NCBI RefSeq assembly: GCF_000702585.1
Contig: NZ_JNIQ01000001.1
Coordinates: 811,001 to 875,000, forward strand
Direction of reading: 5' to 3'
Origin: Exiguobacterium aurantiacum DSM 6208
Lineage (GTDB): Bacteria > Bacillota > Bacilli > Exiguobacteriales > Exiguobacteriaceae
DNA: 64,000 nucleotides
Of the stretch, positions 53,998 to 63,328 are shown in pieces. Below the pieces are notes generated by a model, which did not search any database, was not told where the DNA came from, and was given only the letters and a program-made list of their open reading frames with translations. Position numbers and translations under genes: made by a program. Within the stretch, counting starts at the first letter, position 1. Every line of letters starts with the position of its first letter.

Positions 53998-54648
53998 ATG
54001 CAATTTTTCATTGACACCGCAAATGTGGAAGACATCAAGAAAGCCCACCGGATGGGCGTCATCGGGGGCGTGACGACCAATCCATCGCTCGTCGCGAAAG
54101 AAGGCGTCGACTTCCATACACGGCTTCGTGAGATTTGTGAGATCGTCGGGGATCTCTCGGTCAGTGCGGAAGTTATTGCACTCGATGCAGCGGGTATGGT
54201 TGAAGAAGGAAAGGAACTTGCGGCCATCGCACCGAATATTACAGTCAAGGTACCGATGACACCAGATGGCATGCAAGCCGTCCATGAATTCTCAAAGCTC
54301 GGCATCAAGACGAACGTGACGCTCATCTTTAACGCCAACCAGGCGCTCTTAGCGGCACGTGCCGGTGCGTCATACGTCTCACCGTTCATCGGTCGTCTCG
54401 ATGATATCGGGCAAGACGGTCTTGACCTTGTCGAGACGATCGCGGATATTTTCGCGCTCCACGGCATCGAGACGGAAATCATTGCCGCATCGGTCCGTCA
54501 TCCGGTACATGTGACGAAAGCGGCCTTACTCGGTGCCGACATCGCCACCGTACCGTATAAAGTCATCGAACAGATGATGAAACATCCGCTCACTGACAAA
54601 GGAATCGAGCAGTTCCTAGCGGATTGGAACAACGCTCAATCCAAATAA
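53998..54648 (+). CDS. tal: Transaldolase (fructose-6-phosphate aldolase-like, subfamily 3B)
   Basis: A 216-residue small-type transaldolase: [30 protein letters not shown], then [16 protein letters not shown] with the Schiff-base Lys in VKVP, and [13 protein letters not shown]. Role: exchange of dihydroxyacetone units in the pentose phosphate pathway. Length fits the B. subtilis tal (ywjH), which also follows fba. GAGGAGGAATACAC precedes the ATG. Confidence 0.92.
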   Translation: MQFFIDTANVEDIKKAHRMGVIGGVTTNPSLVAKEGVDFHTRLREICEIVGDLSVSAEVIALDAAGMVEEGKELAAIAPNITVKVPMTPDGMQAVHEFSKLGIKTNVTLIFNANQALLAARAGASYVSPFIGRLDDIGQDGLDLVETIADIFALHGIETEIIAASVRHPVHVTKAALLGADIATVPYKVIEQMMKHPLTDKGIEQFLADWNNAQSK

Positions 54649-54674
54649 GTTCGTCGTAGAAAGGTTTGATCATC

Positions 54675-55928
54675 GTGGAAATTCTCCATATCGTAGGACA
54701 GCAAAAACTTGAAGGTACAGTCGACATCAGCGGCGCCAAACAAAGCGCGTTACCGTGCCTCGTCGCGGCGCTCCTCACCGAGGAACCGGTGACGATCGAG
54801 AACGTGCCGGGCATCGAAGACGTCGAAGTGATGCTCAGTCTATTACAAGAACTCGGGGTCACAGTGGAACGGGACGGCGAACGGGTGACACTTCACGCCA
54901 AAGATGCCGTCGCCATGCCGCTACTCGGCTCGGAGACACGAAAAGTCCGGGCTGCTGTCTATTTGCTCGGCGTGTTCGCGGCCCGGTTCAAAAAAGGAGC
55001 CGTCGGACTGCCGGGAGGATATGCGATTGGTCCACGACCGATCGATTTGCACTTGAAAGCGCTAGAGCGGCTCGGCATTCACGTCGAAAATGAGTCAGGT
55101 CTGTATCACGTCCGTGTCGACAAGTTGGCCGGCGATCGGATTTATCTCGACTTGCGTTCATTCGGGGCGACGGTCAGCGCCATGCTCGCTGCCGTGCTTG
55201 CCGAAGGGACGACGGTCATCGAGAACGCCGCGATCGACCCGGAAGTCGTCGATGTCGCCACGATGCTCACTTCGATGGGGGCACATGTCATCGGGGCCGG
55301 GACGGACGAGATCCGTATCAAAGGGGTCGACCGTCTGCACGGATGTACGCATACGCTCATCCCAGACCGGTTAGAAGCCGGGACGTACATGATTTACGGG
55401 GCGGTAGCTGGAGACGTGACGGTTCAAAACGTCATCCCGCACCATCTCGAAGGGGTCATTCAAAAACTGCTCGACTACGGCGCTGAAGTCGAAGTCGGGG
55501 AAGAGGCAATCACCGTCCGGGCGAATCAATTCGTACCGACCGATATCCGCGTCTTCCACTATTCGGGATATCCGACCGACCTTCAGCCGATCATGTCGGC
55601 CGCACTATTAAAAGCGGATGGGACGAGCATCGTGACGGACAAGTTGTACGCGCAGCGGTTCCGTCATATTGCCGAGATGCGCCGCATGAACGCGCAAATC
55701 ACGCTTGAAGACGCGTCGGCCGTCATCCGTGGCGGCAATCCGCTCGCGAACGCCGAGATGGAATGCGCGGATGCGCGCAGCGGGGCAGCGCTCGTCTTAT
55801 CAGGTCTTCAGGCGAGTGGGGAATCGACAGTGATCCATGCGGAAAGATTGAACGACTCATACGTCGACTTCGTCGGCAAACTAAAACGACTCGGCGCGCT
55901 CGTCTGGGTAGATGAGGTGTCCGAGTAA
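54675..55928 (+). CDS. murZ: MurA/MurZ-like enolpyruvyl transferase paralogue lacking the catalytic Cys
   Basis: A 417-residue EPSP-synthase-fold protein in the place of B. subtilis murZ. Overall similarity to MurA is clear ([59 protein letters not shown]). Yet the catalytic Cys115 position is Tyr116 ([11 protein letters not shown]), Asn23 is Gln, and Arg397 is replaced (LNDSYVDF instead of DRGYERI). Lys22 and the Asp of PTDLQ remain. Normal UDP-GlcNAc enolpyruvyl transfer is therefore doubtful. The GTG at 54675 gives good spacing from AGAAAGG and the usual N-terminus. Confidence 0.8.
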   Translation: MEILHIVGQQKLEGTVDISGAKQSALPCLVAALLTEEPVTIENVPGIEDVEVMLSLLQELGVTVERDGERVTLHAKDAVAMPLLGSETRKVRAAVYLLGVFAARFKKGAVGLPGGYAIGPRPIDLHLKALERLGIHVENESGLYHVRVDKLAGDRIYLDLRSFGATVSAMLAAVLAEGTTVIENAAIDPEVVDVATMLTSMGAHVIGAGTDEIRIKGVDRLHGCTHTLIPDRLEAGTYMIYGAVAGDVTVQNVIPHHLEGVIQKLLDYGAEVEVGEEAITVRANQFVPTDIRVFHYSGYPTDLQPIMSAALLKADGTSIVTDKLYAQRFRHIAEMRRMNAQITLEDASAVIRGGNPLANAEMECADARSGAALVLSGLQASGESTVIHAERLNDSYVDFVGKLKRLGALVWVDEVSE

Positions 55929-55945
55929 CGAAGGGGAGAATTCGG

Positions 55946-56914
55946 GTGGAACGTAGTTTATCAATGGAATTGGTCCGGGTCACGGAAGCGGCAGCGCTCG
56001 CTTCGGCCCGCTGGATGGGGAAAGGTTTGAAAGTGGAGGCGGATGACGCGGCAACGACTGCGATGCGCGACGTCTTTGACACGATTCCGATGAAAGGGAT
56101 CGTGGTCATCGGCGAGGGTGAGATGGATGAGGCCCCGATGCTCTACATCGGTGAGAAAGTCGGGAACGGCTACGGGTCACGTCTCGATGTCGCCGTCGAC
56201 CCACTGGAAGGGACGAGCATCGTCGCGACCGGAACGTGGGGCGCGCTCGCCGTGCTCGCCGTCGCCGACGCCGGGGACCTTCTGCACGCACCGGACATGT
56301 ACATGGATAAGATTGCGGTCGGACCGGAAGCGGCCGGGCTGATCAGTCTCGACAACTCGATTGAAGAAAACATCGCCATCGTCGCCAAGGCGAAAGGCAA
56401 GGACGTCGAGGACGTCGTCGTCACGATCTTGCACCGAGACCGGCACGAAGAGATGATTCAACGTGTCCGCGCGACGGGCGCCCGGATCAAATTGATTCCG
56501 GACGGCGACGTCGCCGCGGCGATCAACACGGCGTTCCCGAAAACCGGTGTCGACTTATTGCTCGGATCGGGCGGGGCGCCGGAAGGCGTCATCGCAGCCG
56601 TCGCCATGAAATGTCTCGGCGGTGACTTCCAAGGACGCCTGCTGCCGGAAGACGAGGCGCAAGAGAAACGTTGCCAAGACATGGGGATCGCCGATACGGG
56701 ACGGATTTTACTTCTCGACGACCTCGTCAAAGGCGAGGACTGTATCTTTGCCGCGACCGGTGTGACGGACGGGGAGTTGCTTCGCGGAGTCCAGTTCACT
56801 GGGCAAGGGGGGCAAACCCATTCGGTCGTCATGCGGGCGAAATCGGGGACGGTCCGTTTCGTCGAAGGGATCCATTCGTTGAAGAAAAAACCGAAAATGG
56901 TCATGAAACCTTGA
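55946..56914 (+). CDS. glpX: Class II fructose-1,6-bisphosphatase
   Basis: A 322-residue gluconeogenic phosphatase. Lithium-sensitive phosphatase motifs: [13 protein letters not shown] near 53 and [11 protein letters not shown] near 83; [22 protein letters not shown] and [16 protein letters not shown] are family signatures. It starts with GTG ([20 protein letters not shown]) seven bases after AGGGGAG. It follows the murZ-like gene by 17 bases and is probably cotranscribed. Confidence 0.94.
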   Translation: MERSLSMELVRVTEAAALASARWMGKGLKVEADDAATTAMRDVFDTIPMKGIVVIGEGEMDEAPMLYIGEKVGNGYGSRLDVAVDPLEGTSIVATGTWGALAVLAVADAGDLLHAPDMYMDKIAVGPEAAGLISLDNSIEENIAIVAKAKGKDVEDVVVTILHRDRHEEMIQRVRATGARIKLIPDGDVAAAINTAFPKTGVDLLLGSGGAPEGVIAAVAMKCLGGDFQGRLLPEDEAQEKRCQDMGIADTGRILLLDDLVKGEDCIFAATGVTDGELLRGVQFTGQGGQTHSVVMRAKSGTVRFVEGIHSLKKKPKMVMKP

Positions 56915-56922
56915 TTCTCTCG

Positions 56923-56952
56923 AGCTGCGGACTTCGTGTCTGCAGCTTTTTT
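56923..56952 (+). terminator. Terminator after glpX
   Basis: AGCTGCGGAC pairs with GTCTGCAGCT around a short loop, then T6. Confidence 0.82.
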
Positions 56953-57014
56953 GATGTGTCGCGCCATATTTGAATATGAAGAGAACGGGAATAAACAAGC
57001 AGGAGGTGTGATGC

Positions 57015-57941
57015 ATGATTGAAGTAAAAACGCTCGTCAAGACATACGATGACGTCCCGGCCGTCGACGGCGTCTCGTTTTCTGTGGCCGAAGGAGAGAT
57101 TTTTGCGTTTCTCGGTCCGAACGGGGCCGGTAAGTCGACGATGGTGCAAATGTTGACGACGCTCGTCCGGCCGACGGCAGGATCAGCACGCGTGAACGGG
57201 TTCGACATCGTCAAACAAGAGAAGGACGTGCGGCTGTCCATCGGGGTCGCGCTCCAAGAGACGGGCATCGACAAAGACTTGACCGGTCGCGAACTGCTCG
57301 TTCTGCAAGGGCGTCTCTTCAAGATGACGAAGCAAGAAGCGGAGACACGGGCCAAGGAACTGTTGGAAGTCGTCTCGTTGACAGATGCGGCCGACCGGCG
57401 CAGCGGCACCTATTCAGGCGGGATGCGTCGTCGTCTCGACTTGGCGCTCACGCTCGTGCACCGGCCGACCGTCTTGTTTTTAGATGAGCCGACGACCGGT
57501 CTCGACCCGGCGAGCCGGATCGAAATTTGGAATGAAGTGAGACGGCTCAATCGCGACTTCGGGACGACGATTTTTTTGACGACGCAGTACCTAGAAGAGG
57601 CCGATGAACTCGCCGACCGCATCGCCATCATCCATCACGGGAAGCTCGTCAGTGAGGGGACGGCCGAAGAGTTGAAACGGCTCGTTGGTGGGGAGACGAT
57701 CGCGATGACGTTTCACACCGACGGGGAAGCGGAAACGGCGGCCAATCTGTTCGGTCATACGGCGATAGGAACGAACGTCGCTTTCGAGCTACGTGACTAC
57801 ACGCTAATGGGAGTGATCCGGTTGCTCGATGAACGCGCCATCCAACCGGAACGGTTGACCGTGAAACAACCGTCGCTCGACGACGTGTTTTTGAAAGTGA
57901 CCGGGGAGTCATATGAAGGAGGTGTCCCGAATGTGGACTGA
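57015..57941 (+). CDS. ABC transporter ATP-binding protein (DrrA-like)
   Basis: A 308-residue ATPase of an ABC-2 exporter. Walker A GPNGAGKST near residue 36, signature YSGGMRRRLDLAL near 135, Walker B VLFLDEPTTGLD near 155, and a C-terminal extension of about 80 residues as in DrrA-type drug exporters. It overlaps the permease by 11 bases. Substrate unknown; the pair is inserted between glpX and rho relative to B. subtilis. Confidence 0.88.
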   Translation: MIEVKTLVKTYDDVPAVDGVSFSVAEGEIFAFLGPNGAGKSTMVQMLTTLVRPTAGSARVNGFDIVKQEKDVRLSIGVALQETGIDKDLTGRELLVLQGRLFKMTKQEAETRAKELLEVVSLTDAADRRSGTYSGGMRRRLDLALTLVHRPTVLFLDEPTTGLDPASRIEIWNEVRRLNRDFGTTIFLTTQYLEEADELADRIAIIHHGKLVSEGTAEELKRLVGGETIAMTFHTDGEAETAANLFGHTAIGTNVAFELRDYTLMGVIRLLDERAIQPERLTVKQPSLDDVFLKVTGESYEGGVPNVD

Positions 57942-58701
57942 GACGTGGCTGTTCACGAAACGGAGTTTGGTGACGACGATCCGCAATCCGTTCTCGTTCA
58001 TCCCGAACTTGATCATCTCCGTATTTTTTTTGCTCGTCTACACGAGCGGGCTATCGAGCATCGCCTCGTTGCCCCAATTCGACGGCAGCGCATATTTGAA
58101 CTTCATCTTACCCGTCTCCATCGTCTCCGGGGCTGTCGGCGGGGCCGGGGGGACCGGTCAGGCGCTCGTCCGTGACATCGAGAGCGGGTATTTTGCGCGG
58201 CTCCTGCTCACACCGGCGACACGGACGGCGATCGTCCTCGGTCCGATGATCGCGGGCATGTTGCAGTTGCTCGTCCAGACGCTCCTTATCTTTGCCGTCG
58301 CCTTCATGCTCGGCCTCACGATCCCGGTCGGCCTTCCAGGATTCTTGTTCACGGTTCTGCTCGCGATCGGATTCGGGCTCGGTTTTGCCGGCTACTCGGT
58401 CGGCGTCGCCTTGAAGACGCGGAATGCACAGGCGGCACAGGCCGGAACCCTTCTCTTCTTCCCGCTCATCTTCTTGTCGACGACGTTCGTCCCAAAAGAG
58501 TTGATCGAGGCGGAATGGCTCAAAGTAGCGGCGACGTTCAATCCGACGACATACATTTTCGAAGGGATGCGCGCCGTCTTGACGCAGCCGACGATTGACT
58601 GGGCCGCCTTATCGGCCGGTCTTGCCGTCGCCGGGGCGATGAGCGTCATCATGATCGTCTTCGCCGCGACGAACGCGAGGGGGGCCTTGAAACAAAAATG
58701 A
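57931..58701 (+). CDS. ABC-2 type permease
   Basis: A 256-residue membrane protein with about six helices, partner of the preceding ATPase. NPFSFIPNLIISVFFLLVY, then DIESGYFARLLLTPATR (coupling-helix region) and PLIFLSTTFVPKELI near the C-terminal half are typical of the DrrB/YadH permeases. The start at 57931 follows GAAGGAGGTG; the ATG at 57913 overlaps that site. Confidence 0.87.
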   Translation: MWTETWLFTKRSLVTTIRNPFSFIPNLIISVFFLLVYTSGLSSIASLPQFDGSAYLNFILPVSIVSGAVGGAGGTGQALVRDIESGYFARLLLTPATRTAIVLGPMIAGMLQLLVQTLLIFAVAFMLGLTIPVGLPGFLFTVLLAIGFGLGFAGYSVGVALKTRNAQAAQAGTLLFFPLIFLSTTFVPKELIEAEWLKVAATFNPTTYIFEGMRAVLTQPTIDWAALSAGLAVAGAMSVIMIVFAATNARGALKQK

Positions 58702-58727
58702 CGAGCGGAATTAATCCCGCTCGTCAT
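58698..58727. terminator. Bidirectional terminator between convergent genes
   Basis: ATGACGAGCGG pairs with CCGCTCGTCAT (58698-58727); A run left, weaker right; overlaps the 3' end of the permease gene. Confidence 0.82.
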
Positions 58728-59112
58728 GGTCGATCATATAGGTCACAATCAAAAATAAGATGAAACTGATCAATGAGACCGTACCGCCGATGATAAAATA
58801 AACCATCGTGAACGTCTCGTTCCAAGCAAACGGGTTCATCGCATAGAGCCACATCCCGCTCGTCAAACCGATTGATCCGATGACGGCTGTCCAGCCGTGG
58901 ACAGTGACGAGCAATGAATGCTTCACGCGATACAACCGATAAAAGACGCCCCAAGCAAAGACTGATAACCAGCCGGCGAGCAAGATGTGGGCATGAATCG
59001 GACGAAACGCATAGCTCCCGGCGCCTGACATGTGTGACCCGATCGCCGTCCCGATGACCCCGAAGAGGGCGGCGAGACGGATGAGGCGCAGACTCCAAAT
59101 TTTTTCTATCAT
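58711..59112 (-). CDS. Small four-helix membrane protein (heme-copper-oxidase subunit I-like)
   Basis: A 133-residue membrane protein with four helices. SHMSGAGSYAFRPIHAHILLAGWLSVFAWGVFYRLY recalls the first helices of cbb3/NO-reductase-type subunit I, with His residues that could bind heme. Too short for an oxidase; probably a stand-alone relative of unknown function. The ATG at 59112 follows AAGGAG by about ten bases. Confidence 0.55.
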   Translation of the reverse strand: MIEKIWSLRLIRLAALFGVIGTAIGSHMSGAGSYAFRPIHAHILLAGWLSVFAWGVFYRLYRVKHSLLVTVHGWTAVIGSIGLTSGMWLYAMNPFAWNETFTMVYFIIGGTVSLISFILFLIVTYMIDHDERD

Positions 59113-59229
59113 AAGCTGATCACTCCTTATTAGAATCATCTCGAGTATACCGGACGAATGTGAACGCAATATGAATGACGATTAACTTAGGTTCACATGT
59201 GGAACAACGAGAAGAGAGGAGGGGAGCGG

Positions 59230-59748
59230 ATGGAACAATTGAACGCAATGTTGCGGATCGTCTTGACCGGTATCGGGGCATACGTGTCGATCATCGTGAT
59301 ATTACGAATTTCAGGCAAGCGTACGCTAGCCAAGATGAACGCTTTTGACTTCATCGTGACCGTGGCGCTCGGCTCTATTTTAGCGACGACGCTGACGAGT
59401 CAACAGACGCCGCTGTTGAACGGACTGACCGCTTTTGCGACGCTCGTTTTGCTACAATACGTGGTAGCGAAGCTCGCCACAACATCCGAACGGGTCAATC
59501 AGATGATCAAGTCGACCCCGACGCTCTTGTTCTATAAAGGAAGTTATATGAAAGGGTCGATGCGGAAAGAACGTGTGCTTGAGATCGAAGTGCTCCAAGC
59601 GATCCGCTCGAGCGGAACCGACTTCGAACGAGTCGAAGCCGTCGTCCTAGAGACGGACGGAACGTTCTCTGTGCTCACCGGCACGGAGAAGGTGCTCCAA
59701 CATGTGGACACAAAAAAACGACTCGGTTCCGATGAACCGAGTCATTGA
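59230..59748 (+). CDS. DUF421 (YetF-type) membrane protein
   Basis: A 172-residue protein of the DUF421 family: three N-terminal helices, RISGKRTLAKMNAFDFIVTVALGS (family hallmark) near 22-45, then a soluble domain with TPTLLFYKGSYMKGSMRKERV. It is shorter at the C-terminus than the larger YetF relatives. Function unknown. GAGGAGGGGAGCGG precedes the ATG at 59230. Confidence 0.8.
   Translation: MEQLNAMLRIVLTGIGAYVSIIVILRISGKRTLAKMNAFDFIVTVALGSILATTLTSQQTPLLNGLTAFATLVLLQYVVAKLATTSERVNQMIKSTPTLLFYKGSYMKGSMRKERVLEIEVLQAIRSSGTDFERVEAVVLETDGTFSVLTGTEKVLQHVDTKKRLGSDEPSH
59712..59743 (-). terminator. Terminator of the NlpC/P60 gene
   Basis: GACTCGGTTC pairs with GAACCGAGTC around CGAT; T7 follows on the minus strand. 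It overlaps the end of the DUF421 gene. Confidence 0.8.
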
Positions 59749-59758
59749 AGTCATTTGA

Positions 59759-60457
59759 TTAGAGGTATGATCCAGCACCGACGTAACGTGGTGCCCAGTA
59801 GCCTGATGTGAAGCTCGCGTATTTAACGCCGCCTGTTTCAGAGTTGATCATTTGTGTTTTGCTAAGTGCCATACCGACGTGTTGGATCGTGCTTCCGTTA
59901 TGTGAGAAGAACACGAGGTCTCCAGCTTGGATCGCTGACTTCGAAACTTTTTTCGAGTTTGCGTATTGTGAGCGTGAGTCACGTGGGATTGACTTATTGA
60001 TTGCTTTTTTGTAAACGTGGCTTGTGTAGCCAGAGCAGTCAAAACCAGCTGTTGTCGTGCCACCGAAGCGGTACGGTACGCCGAGGTATTTCTTCGACTC
60101 AGCGACGAGTTTCGAACGAGCGTCTGTTGCCGTTGTCGTTGATGCCTTCGTTACCGTTGTAGCTGTTGCTGCTTGCAAGTACGTGTACGTTGATGAAGCT
60201 GAGATGTAACGGTGAGTCCCTTTGTAGTTAATCTTGTAGAAAGATCCGACTTTACCAAGGTATGTATAACGTTGGCCTTTATCCATCTTAGCTACGACTG
60301 ATGAGTTGAGTGACGCCGATGTACGGATGTTCAAACCGTTTACTTTCGAGTAAGCAAATGTTCCAGTTGAAGCTTCTGCTTGTTCGCTCGTAGTGAAGGC
60401 GAGACCCGAGAACGCGAGAGTGGCAGCGACGATGATAGATGCGAAACGCTTTAACAT
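59759..60457 (-). CDS. Secreted NlpC/P60 peptidoglycan endopeptidase with SH3 domain
   Basis: A 232-residue exported hydrolase. Signal peptide (1-29, cleavage near AEA-S), an SH3-like domain (about 33-95, NGLNIRTSASLNSSVVAKMDKGQRYTYLG), a Thr-rich linker (about 96-112), then the NlpC/P60 domain with the catalytic Cys in GFDCSGYT and His in IQHVGMAL. It probably cuts gamma-D-Glu-diamino-acid links of cell-wall peptides. Length typical. Confidence 0.9.
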   Translation of the reverse strand: MLKRFASIIVAATLAFSGLAFTTSEQAEASTGTFAYSKVNGLNIRTSASLNSSVVAKMDKGQRYTYLGKVGSFYKINYKGTHRYISASSTYTYLQAATATTVTKASTTTATDARSKLVAESKKYLGVPYRFGGTTTAGFDCSGYTSHVYKKAINKSIPRDSRSQYANSKKVSKSAIQAGDLVFFSHNGSTIQHVGMALSKTQMINSETGGVKYASFTSGYWAPRYVGAGSYL

Positions 60458-60832
60458 AATGTAATTCCCTCCGTTTTCAAAAATAAAACCCTGTGATTGT
60501 ATATGGACGATGTGTGTTTACGATTGTCAGGCAAAAGTTAAAAATGTTACCCGGTTTCCTTTGCAAATAAACTATATCATGCGCGAGACCGATGGCATTT
60601 TTCAATCGCAAGACAAAAACGGTTTTCTTGTAACATATTTGAAACAATATGCGGCTATAAAGACTTTTTTGTTACATAGAAACGAAAATGACTGTTATCT
60701 TTTGAACATCAGGGGAATAGACTGTCATAAAGCCATTTTTTAAAAGTGACGTCTCCTATGAATTGTGATTAGATGAATGAGGACTTAGTAATTATTTTAT
60801 AAATATAGAATCATGAAAGACAGGTGACTTGA
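60458..60832. other. AT-rich intergenic region between the NlpC/P60 gene and rho
   Basis: About 375 bases with no supported gene. It must hold the divergent promoters of both genes. AT-rich boxes such as TTTATAAATAT near 60800 could serve rho, but no clear pair stands out. No riboswitch recognised. Confidence 0.4.
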
Positions 60833-62173
60833 ATGAGTCCACAGACCGAACCGGCCAGAAATTATACGCTTCGCGAACTTGAGACGAAGACGTTGAAAGA
60901 GTTATATGAGATCGCCAAAGAAGTGAACGTCCCGCAATATCGGGAGGCGCGTAAACGTGAGCTCATGTTCCGCATCTTAAAATCGCAAGCCGAATCGAAG
61001 GACCTCTACTTCCTCGAAGGCATCCTTGAAATCATTCCGCCGAACCCGCAGTCGCAAAACGACGGGGGCTTCGGTTTCCTCCGACCGATCAACTACTCTC
61101 AGTCTTCCGAAGACATCTACATCGCCGCTTCCCAAATTCGTCGCTTCAACCTCCGCAACGGGGACCTCGTGACGGGGAAAGTCCGGAAACCGAAAGAGAA
61201 TGAACGGTTCCAAGGGCTACTCAGTGTCGAGGCCGTCAACGGGGAGACGACCGAGTCGACGCGGAACCGCGACTACTTCCCGGCGCTCACGCCGATTTAC
61301 CCTGACGAGCGGATGGTGCTCGAGACGGAACCGAACCATCTGTCGGTCCGTGTCATGGATATGATCGCACCGGTCGGGTTCGGACAGCGTGGGTTGATCG
61401 TCGCACCGCCGAAAGCGGGGAAGACGTCTCTATTGAAAGAGATCGCAAACTCGATTACGACGAACCACCCGAACGTGGAGCTGATCATCTTGCTGATCGA
61501 CGAACGTCCTGAAGAAGTGACGGACATCCAGCGTTCGGTGCCGGGCGCGGACGTGGCCTACTCGACGTTTGACGAGACACCGGAAAACCACGCCCGCATC
61601 TCCGAGCTCGTACTCGAACGGGCGATGCGCCTCGTCGAACATAAGAAAGACGTCGTCATCTTGCTCGACTCGATCACGCGTTTGACACGGGCATATAACT
61701 TGTCTGTCCCGCCGAGCGGTCGCACGCTCTCCGGAGGGATCGACCCGGCGGCGTTCCATAAACCGAAGAAGTTCTTCGGGGCGGCCCGAAACATCGAGGA
61801 CGGCGGCAGTTTGACGATTCTCGGTACGGCACTCATCGATACGGGGTCGCGCATGGATGACGTCATCTATGAAGAGTTCAAAGGGACGGGCAACATGGAA
61901 CTCCACCTCGACCGGAAGCTCGCGGAACGCCGCATCTTCCCGGCCATCGACATCCGTCGCTCGGGGACACGTAAAGAAGAGTTGCTTCTCGGCAAGGACG
62001 AGCTCGACATGTTATGGACGATTCGCCGCACGATGAACGAGTCTCCGGACTTCGTCGATCAGTTTTTACGCCGTGTCCGCGAGACGAAGACGAACATCGA
62101 CTTTTTCGCAGCGCTCGAGGCGGATAAGAAAAAGAGTCGCCGTCCGGTGAAAAAAACAAAAACTGACTTGTAA
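60833..62173 (+). CDS. rho: Transcription termination factor Rho
   Basis: A 446-residue hexameric helicase. N-terminal RNA-binding part with LRELETKTLKELYEIAKE and the cold-shock-like domain (GGFGFLRPINYSQSSEDIY); ATPase domain with Walker A APPKAGKTSLL near 187, Walker B VVILLDSITRL near 282, and the Q/R-loop segments GGIDPAAFHKPKKFFGAARN. The tail is Lys-rich (DKKKSRRPVKKTKTDL). Bacillus order rho-rpmE-tdk-prfA is kept. Confidence 0.95.
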   Translation: MSPQTEPARNYTLRELETKTLKELYEIAKEVNVPQYREARKRELMFRILKSQAESKDLYFLEGILEIIPPNPQSQNDGGFGFLRPINYSQSSEDIYIAASQIRRFNLRNGDLVTGKVRKPKENERFQGLLSVEAVNGETTESTRNRDYFPALTPIYPDERMVLETEPNHLSVRVMDMIAPVGFGQRGLIVAPPKAGKTSLLKEIANSITTNHPNVELIILLIDERPEEVTDIQRSVPGADVAYSTFDETPENHARISELVLERAMRLVEHKKDVVILLDSITRLTRAYNLSVPPSGRTLSGGIDPAAFHKPKKFFGAARNIEDGGSLTILGTALIDTGSRMDDVIYEEFKGTGNMELHLDRKLAERRIFPAIDIRRSGTRKEELLLGKDELDMLWTIRRTMNESPDFVDQFLRRVRETKTNIDFFAALEADKKKSRRPVKKTKTDL

Positions 62174-62255
62174 ATCTGTGGACCGGGTGCTATTATATTC
62201 TAGTGAACTTTCTCTAGGTTGAAAGAATACTTAGGGCCGAAGGAGTTGAAAAGCA

Positions 62256-62498
62256 ATGAAACAAGGAATCCACCCAGAATACCGTAAAGTCGTATTCATG
62301 GACTCGACGACTGAGTTCAAATTCATCTCTGGTTCGACTCGTTACTCTAACGAGACAATCACGATGGAAGATGGTAACGAATACCCACTCATCCGTGTCG
62401 ATGTATCTTCTGACTCGCACCCGTTCTACACAGGTCGCCAGAAATTCGCATCTGCGGACGGTCGTATCGAGCGCTTCAACAAGAAGTACCAACGTTAA
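62256..62498 (+). CDS. rpmE2: Ribosomal protein L31 type B
   Basis: An 80-residue L31 of the zinc-free type [28 protein letters not shown] with no CxxC pair, and [28 protein letters not shown] at the C-terminus. In B. subtilis the gene after rho is the zinc-binding type A form. AT-rich third bases reflect high expression. AAGGAGTTGAAAAGCA precedes the ATG. Confidence 0.92.
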   Translation: MKQGIHPEYRKVVFMDSTTEFKFISGSTRYSNETITMEDGNEYPLIRVDVSSDSHPFYTGRQKFASADGRIERFNKKYQR

Positions 62499-62516
62499 TC
62501 GTCAACTTGTATGCAC

Positions 62517-62547
62517 ACCGCCTAGGGATTGCCCTTGGCGGTTTTTA
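62517..62547 (+). terminator. Terminator after rpmE2
   Basis: ACCGCCTAGGG pairs with CCCTTGGCGGT around ATTG, then T run. Confidence 0.85.
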
Positions 62548-62635
62548 TTTTTTTATGATAGAAGTCAACCCTTTTTCTTGAAGGAAAAGATGGGTATAAT
62601 CGGGAAGCGATTATCGATGGAGAGGGCGAAGAAAA

Positions 62636-63247
62636 ATGATGCATGTGACGAACCGATACGGTTGGATCGAAGTGATTTGTGGGAGTATGTTTTCTGGGAA
62701 ATCGGAGGAATTGATTCGTCGTGTCCGCCGGGCCCATTACGGAAAAATCCCGGTACAAGTGTTCAAACCGGGCATCGACGACCGGTATCATGAAGAGAAC
62801 GTCGTCTCACATAGCGGCAACTCGGTCGTGGCCGTCCCGATTCAGTCGAGCCAAGACTTGTACGATGCGGTGCGGGAAGAGACGCAAGTCATCGCCATCG
62901 ACGAAGTCCAGTTCTTTGACGAAGGGATCGTCGACGTCATCGAGCAGTTGGCGTCAGAAGACAAACGTGTCATCTGCGCCGGCCTCGACATGGACTTCCG
63001 TGGTGAACCGTTCACGATGATGCCGGAACTGCTCGCGCGTGCCGAGTTCGTCACGAAGTTGCAGGCGATCTGCCTGTCTTGCGGCGCCCCGGCGTCCCGG
63101 ACGCAGCGATTGATTGACGGGCACCCGGCCCGCTATGAGGACCCGGTCATCTTGGTCGGTGCCGCGGAATCGTACGAGCCGCGCTGCCGCCACTGTCATG
63201 ACGTCCCGAACAAACCACGCCCGGTCCGCCACACGGTGGCCGATTGA
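62636..63247 (+). CDS. tdk: Thymidine kinase
   Basis: A 203-residue type II thymidine kinase. P-loop [17 protein letters not shown] at about 16-31; catalytic Glu and Walker B-like [11 protein letters not shown] near 86; lasso-domain zinc ligands in [10 protein letters not shown] and CRHCHD. It phosphorylates thymidine for salvage. Two ATGs occur in a row; the first lies nine bases after AGAGGG. Confidence 0.94.
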   Translation: MMHVTNRYGWIEVICGSMFSGKSEELIRRVRRAHYGKIPVQVFKPGIDDRYHEENVVSHSGNSVVAVPIQSSQDLYDAVREETQVIAIDEVQFFDEGIVDVIEQLASEDKRVICAGLDMDFRGEPFTMMPELLARAEFVTKLQAICLSCGAPASRTQRLIDGHPARYEDPVILVGAAESYEPRCRHCHDVPNKPRPVRHTVAD

Positions 63248-63255
63248 TGACCAAA

Positions 63256-63281
63256 GCGGACCGCCTCGGCGGTTCGTTTTT
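63256..63281 (+). terminator. Terminator after tdk
   Basis: CGGACCGCC (63257-63265) pairs with GGCGGTTCG (63268-63276), then T6. Confidence 0.82.
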
Positions 63282-63290
63282 TGCTATAAT
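63282..63290 (+). promoter_or_regulatory. Extended -10 promoter of prfA
   Basis: TGCTATAAT (63282-63290) with TATAAT at 63285-63290, 39 bases before the prfA ATG; no clear -35. Confidence 0.55.
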
Positions 63291-63328
63291 GAAGACAGTT
63301 CGATTTGACGGAGAAAGGACGGATCATC

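Noticed and set aside
60629-60645. WalR-like box TGTAAC-N5-TGAAAC upstream of the NlpC/P60 gene
   Set aside because: One mismatch to the TGTWAH-N5-TGTWAH consensus and about 170 bases from the start; too weak without a comparison.
60510-60743. Open frame of 77 codons between the NlpC/P60 gene and rho
   Set aside because: AT-rich intergenic sequence, no ribosome site, no family resemblance.
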